Positions 15,781 through 17,091 of a stretch of 17,091 nt of DNA are shown one piece after another. Numbering within the stretch: the first letter of the stretch is position 1; each line of letters opens with the position of its first letter. The DNA is taken from NCBI GenBank assembly GCA_023438325.1, contig JAEXRB010000078.1, positions 1-17,091 on the forward strand, read 5' to 3'. The position numbers were made by a program, and so were the translations under genes. Origin of the DNA: Pseudomonadota bacterium (lineage in GTDB: Bacteria; Pseudomonadota; Gammaproteobacteria; Xanthomonadales; Xanthomonadaceae). A model generated the notes under the pieces. The model did no database searches, had not been told where the DNA came from, and saw nothing but the letters and a program-made list of their open reading frames with translations.

Positions 15781-16638
15781 ATGGTGCTTCGTCCTGTCCT
15801 GATGATTTCCCTGATCTGCGCCTTGTCGGCCTGCACACCTGAGGCGCCCTCATCGACGCCGACGCCATCGACGCCATCCGCGCAGCTTTCAACATCCGCA
15901 CAACCTGCAAATGACACGCCAGCCAGTGCCGATATCAACACCGTGCTGCCCGCCTACCACTGGCAACTGCAATCGGCCACGGCCGCCGATGGCAGCCGGA
16001 TCGACGCGCTGTTCCCGGATGCGGACAACCCCATTCAACTGGACTTCGCCGATGGTCGAATCAGCATTTCCAATGCCTGCAACCGCATGAACGGCGGTTA
16101 CCGCGTCGACGGCACCTCGTTGCGGATCGATCAAATGGTTTCCACCAAGATGGCCTGCCCCGACCCGTCGATGGCGGCCGAATCGGCCATTTCCGAGCGC
16201 TTGAGCGCCAGCACCCTGACCCTTGAGCTGAGCCACGGCACACCGCCGCTGCTGGACCTGACCACCGCCCTCGGCGATGTCCTGAACTTCCAGGGTTGGG
16301 CCACACCCGCAACACGATTCGGCACGCCGGCAGAGCGCGTCTTTCTCGAAGTTGCGCCAGAACGAGTGACCTGCCCTCACCCGCTGATACCCGATCACCA
16401 ATGCCTGCACGTGCGCGAAATCACCTACGACGACAACGGCCTGAAAACGTCCGAGGGCGAGTGGCAATTTTTCTACGATGCCATCGAGGGCTACACCCAC
16501 GAGCCCGGTATTCGCAACGTTCTGCGATTGAACCGCCATCGCATCCCCAATTCACCTGCCGATGGCTCATCGCTGGCATACGTGCTGGACATGGTGGTGA
16601 TGTCCGAGAAAGTGGATTCGGAAAAATCCGAACCGTGA
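15781..16638 (+). CDS. META (HslJ-like) and DUF4377 domain lipoprotein
   Basis: This encodes a 285-residue predicted lipoprotein. Residues 1-18 form a signal with lipobox LSAC (Cys18). A Ser/Thr/Pro linker with short TPSTPS repeats runs to about 50. A META/HslJ-like domain spans about 57-170, with the characteristic NACNRMNGGY (98-107) and KMACP (123-127). A second domain at about 188-276 has paired cysteines (TCPHP, HQCLHV), then GEWQFFYDAIEGYTHEPG; this fits DUF4377, which often follows META domains. E. coli HslJ is linked to novobiocin resistance and stress; the role here is not known. Start at 15781 because GGAG lies 8 bases upstream and the signal peptide begins there; the longer in-frame start at 15658 would bury the signal. 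A clean terminator follows at 16707. It is monocistronic. Confidence 0.88.
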   Translation: MVLRPVLMISLICALSACTPEAPSSTPTPSTPSAQLSTSAQPANDTPASADINTVLPAYHWQLQSATAADGSRIDALFPDADNPIQLDFADGRISISNACNRMNGGYRVDGTSLRIDQMVSTKMACPDPSMAAESAISERLSASTLTLELSHGTPPLLDLTTALGDVLNFQGWATPATRFGTPAERVFLEVAPERVTCPHPLIPDHQCLHVREITYDDNGLKTSEGEWQFFYDAIEGYTHEPGIRNVLRLNRHRIPNSPADGSSLAYVLDMVVMSEKVDSEKSEP

Positions 16639-16706
16639 TCCCGCACTGCACTCGCGGACGCGCGATCGTTTCGATGAAAACCATCGCGCGACATTCCCCC
16701 GACAAT

Positions 16707-16734
16707 AAAAAGCCCGGCAAACGCCGGGCTTTTT
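16707..16734. terminator. Bidirectional intrinsic terminator
   Basis: AAAAAGCCCGGC, loop AAAC, GCCGGGCTTTTT: a perfect 12-bp stem with T-runs on both strands. It lies 68 bases past the lipoprotein stop on the plus strand. On the minus strand it would end any transcript coming from the right, 25 bases after a minus-strand stop codon at 16759. Confidence 0.9.
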
Positions 16735-17091
16735 CGCAATTTGCCGCAACGCTTGAGATCAGGCCGCTGCGACAACACGGCGTGCCTGCTTCGTGTCGAT
16801 TCCGATGCCTGCATCACCCGGCATCACACTTCGGGCCAGTTCCAGGTAGCGAGGCCGGAGCGAGGAATGGCCAGGAGAGTGTGGGGCCAAGTCGGGCGGC
16901 TGGCGAGGTCCGCGGGCTTCCGCAGGAACCCCCAACAACACGCGGGAACCCACGCGATCAGGCAAGAAAAAACCCCAACCGAGAACGGTTGGGGTTTCAT
17001 TATTGGTGGAGGGGCAGTGCAATTGGAGGGGGTCGCTGCGTAGGGCCGTGTGACCCCCATCCTGCAGCGTGACCTGATTGGGTCAAGGCCG
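16735..17091. other. Right-end region without a confident gene
   Basis: I see no recognisable gene here. A minus-strand reading frame ends at 16759 with RYLELARSVMPGDAGIGIDTKQARRVVAAA split across two parts (RYLELARSVMPGDAG, then IGIDTKQARRVVAAA). This looks protein-like and is followed by the 16707-16734 terminator. Its upstream part runs through another hairpin, and the nearest starts downstream of that hairpin are a TTG at 16965 and a GTG at 16953. It may be a very small gene, a remnant, or chance. Near the right edge GGGGGTC (17025-17031) and GACCCCC pair across a short spacer; nothing else is evident. Confidence 0.4.
16970..16997 (-). terminator. Intrinsic terminator facing left
   Basis: AAACCCCAACC, loop GAGAAC, GGTTGGGGTTT: a perfect 11-bp stem. 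On the minus strand the stem is followed by a run of six T (counting the stem end), against three on the plus strand. It therefore probably ends a minus-strand transcript entering from the right edge. A minus-strand frame open to the edge stops at 17000 (TAA then TGA), but its Pro/His-rich reading is not recognisable. Confidence 0.75.

Noticed and set aside
16296..17072. A 258-codon plus-strand frame over the lipoprotein's 3' end and the right-hand region
   Set aside because: It overlaps the well-supported lipoprotein gene out of frame and reads through two terminators, with an Arg/Pro-rich composition.
17000..17091. A minus-strand frame open to the right edge, ending in TAA TGA just before a terminator
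   Set aside because: Only about 30 codons are visible and their Pro/His-rich content is not recognisable. An open stretch this short is expected by chance at this GC content.

Overview
The window looks like chromosomal DNA from a GC-rich Gram-negative gammaproteobacterium. It encodes lipid A synthesis (lpxA, lpxB, fabZ), two outer-envelope lipoproteins and an RND efflux system. A FabR-like TetR regulator and an LpxA with methionine at the acyl-chain ruler position (which predicts short 3-hydroxyacyl chains) fit the Lysobacterales/Xanthomonadales best. That assignment is inference; no rRNA or other taxonomic marker is present. I see no tRNA, insertion sequence, CRISPR array or prophage.

Layout, left to right. 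(1) 34-1609, plus strand: a FabR-like TetR repressor, whose true start may lie left of the window, then a cytoplasmic TPR-type protein. (2) 1622-9308, minus strand: a three-gene RND efflux operon, transcribed from the adaptor lipoprotein (9308) through a first permease (8166) to a second permease (4714). Both gene junctions overlap (TGATG and GTGA). No outer-membrane channel gene is present, so the pump probably borrows an unlinked TolC-type channel. (3) 9573-12595, minus strand: fabZ-lpxA-lpxB-rnhB as an overlapping operon. This is the core of the classic lpxD-fabZ-lpxA-lpxB-rnhB-dnaE cluster, but with neither lpxD nor dnaE beside it. (4) 12771-13868, plus strand: a class I SAM-dependent methyltransferase, divergent from fabZ. 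(5) 14052-15344, minus strand: purA. (6) 15781-16638, plus strand: a lipoprotein with META (HslJ-like) and DUF4377-like domains. (7) 16639-17091: no confident gene, two strong hairpin terminators and a short reading frame of uncertain status.

Functionally, most of the window concerns the cell envelope: making lipid A and its acyl precursors, pumping compounds out across it, and surface lipoproteins, with purA as housekeeping. The most unusual content is in the RND permease pair. One permease keeps the Asp-Asp/Lys proton-relay signature and the other has Asn at two of those positions. The canonical-looking one also carries an Ala/Gly-rich insertion and an enlarged central cytoplasmic loop. The operon's leader has an operator-like inverted repeat, a CA-rich stretch and no clear ribosome-binding site. 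I found no clearly undescribed multi-gene system; the findings are specific points to check.
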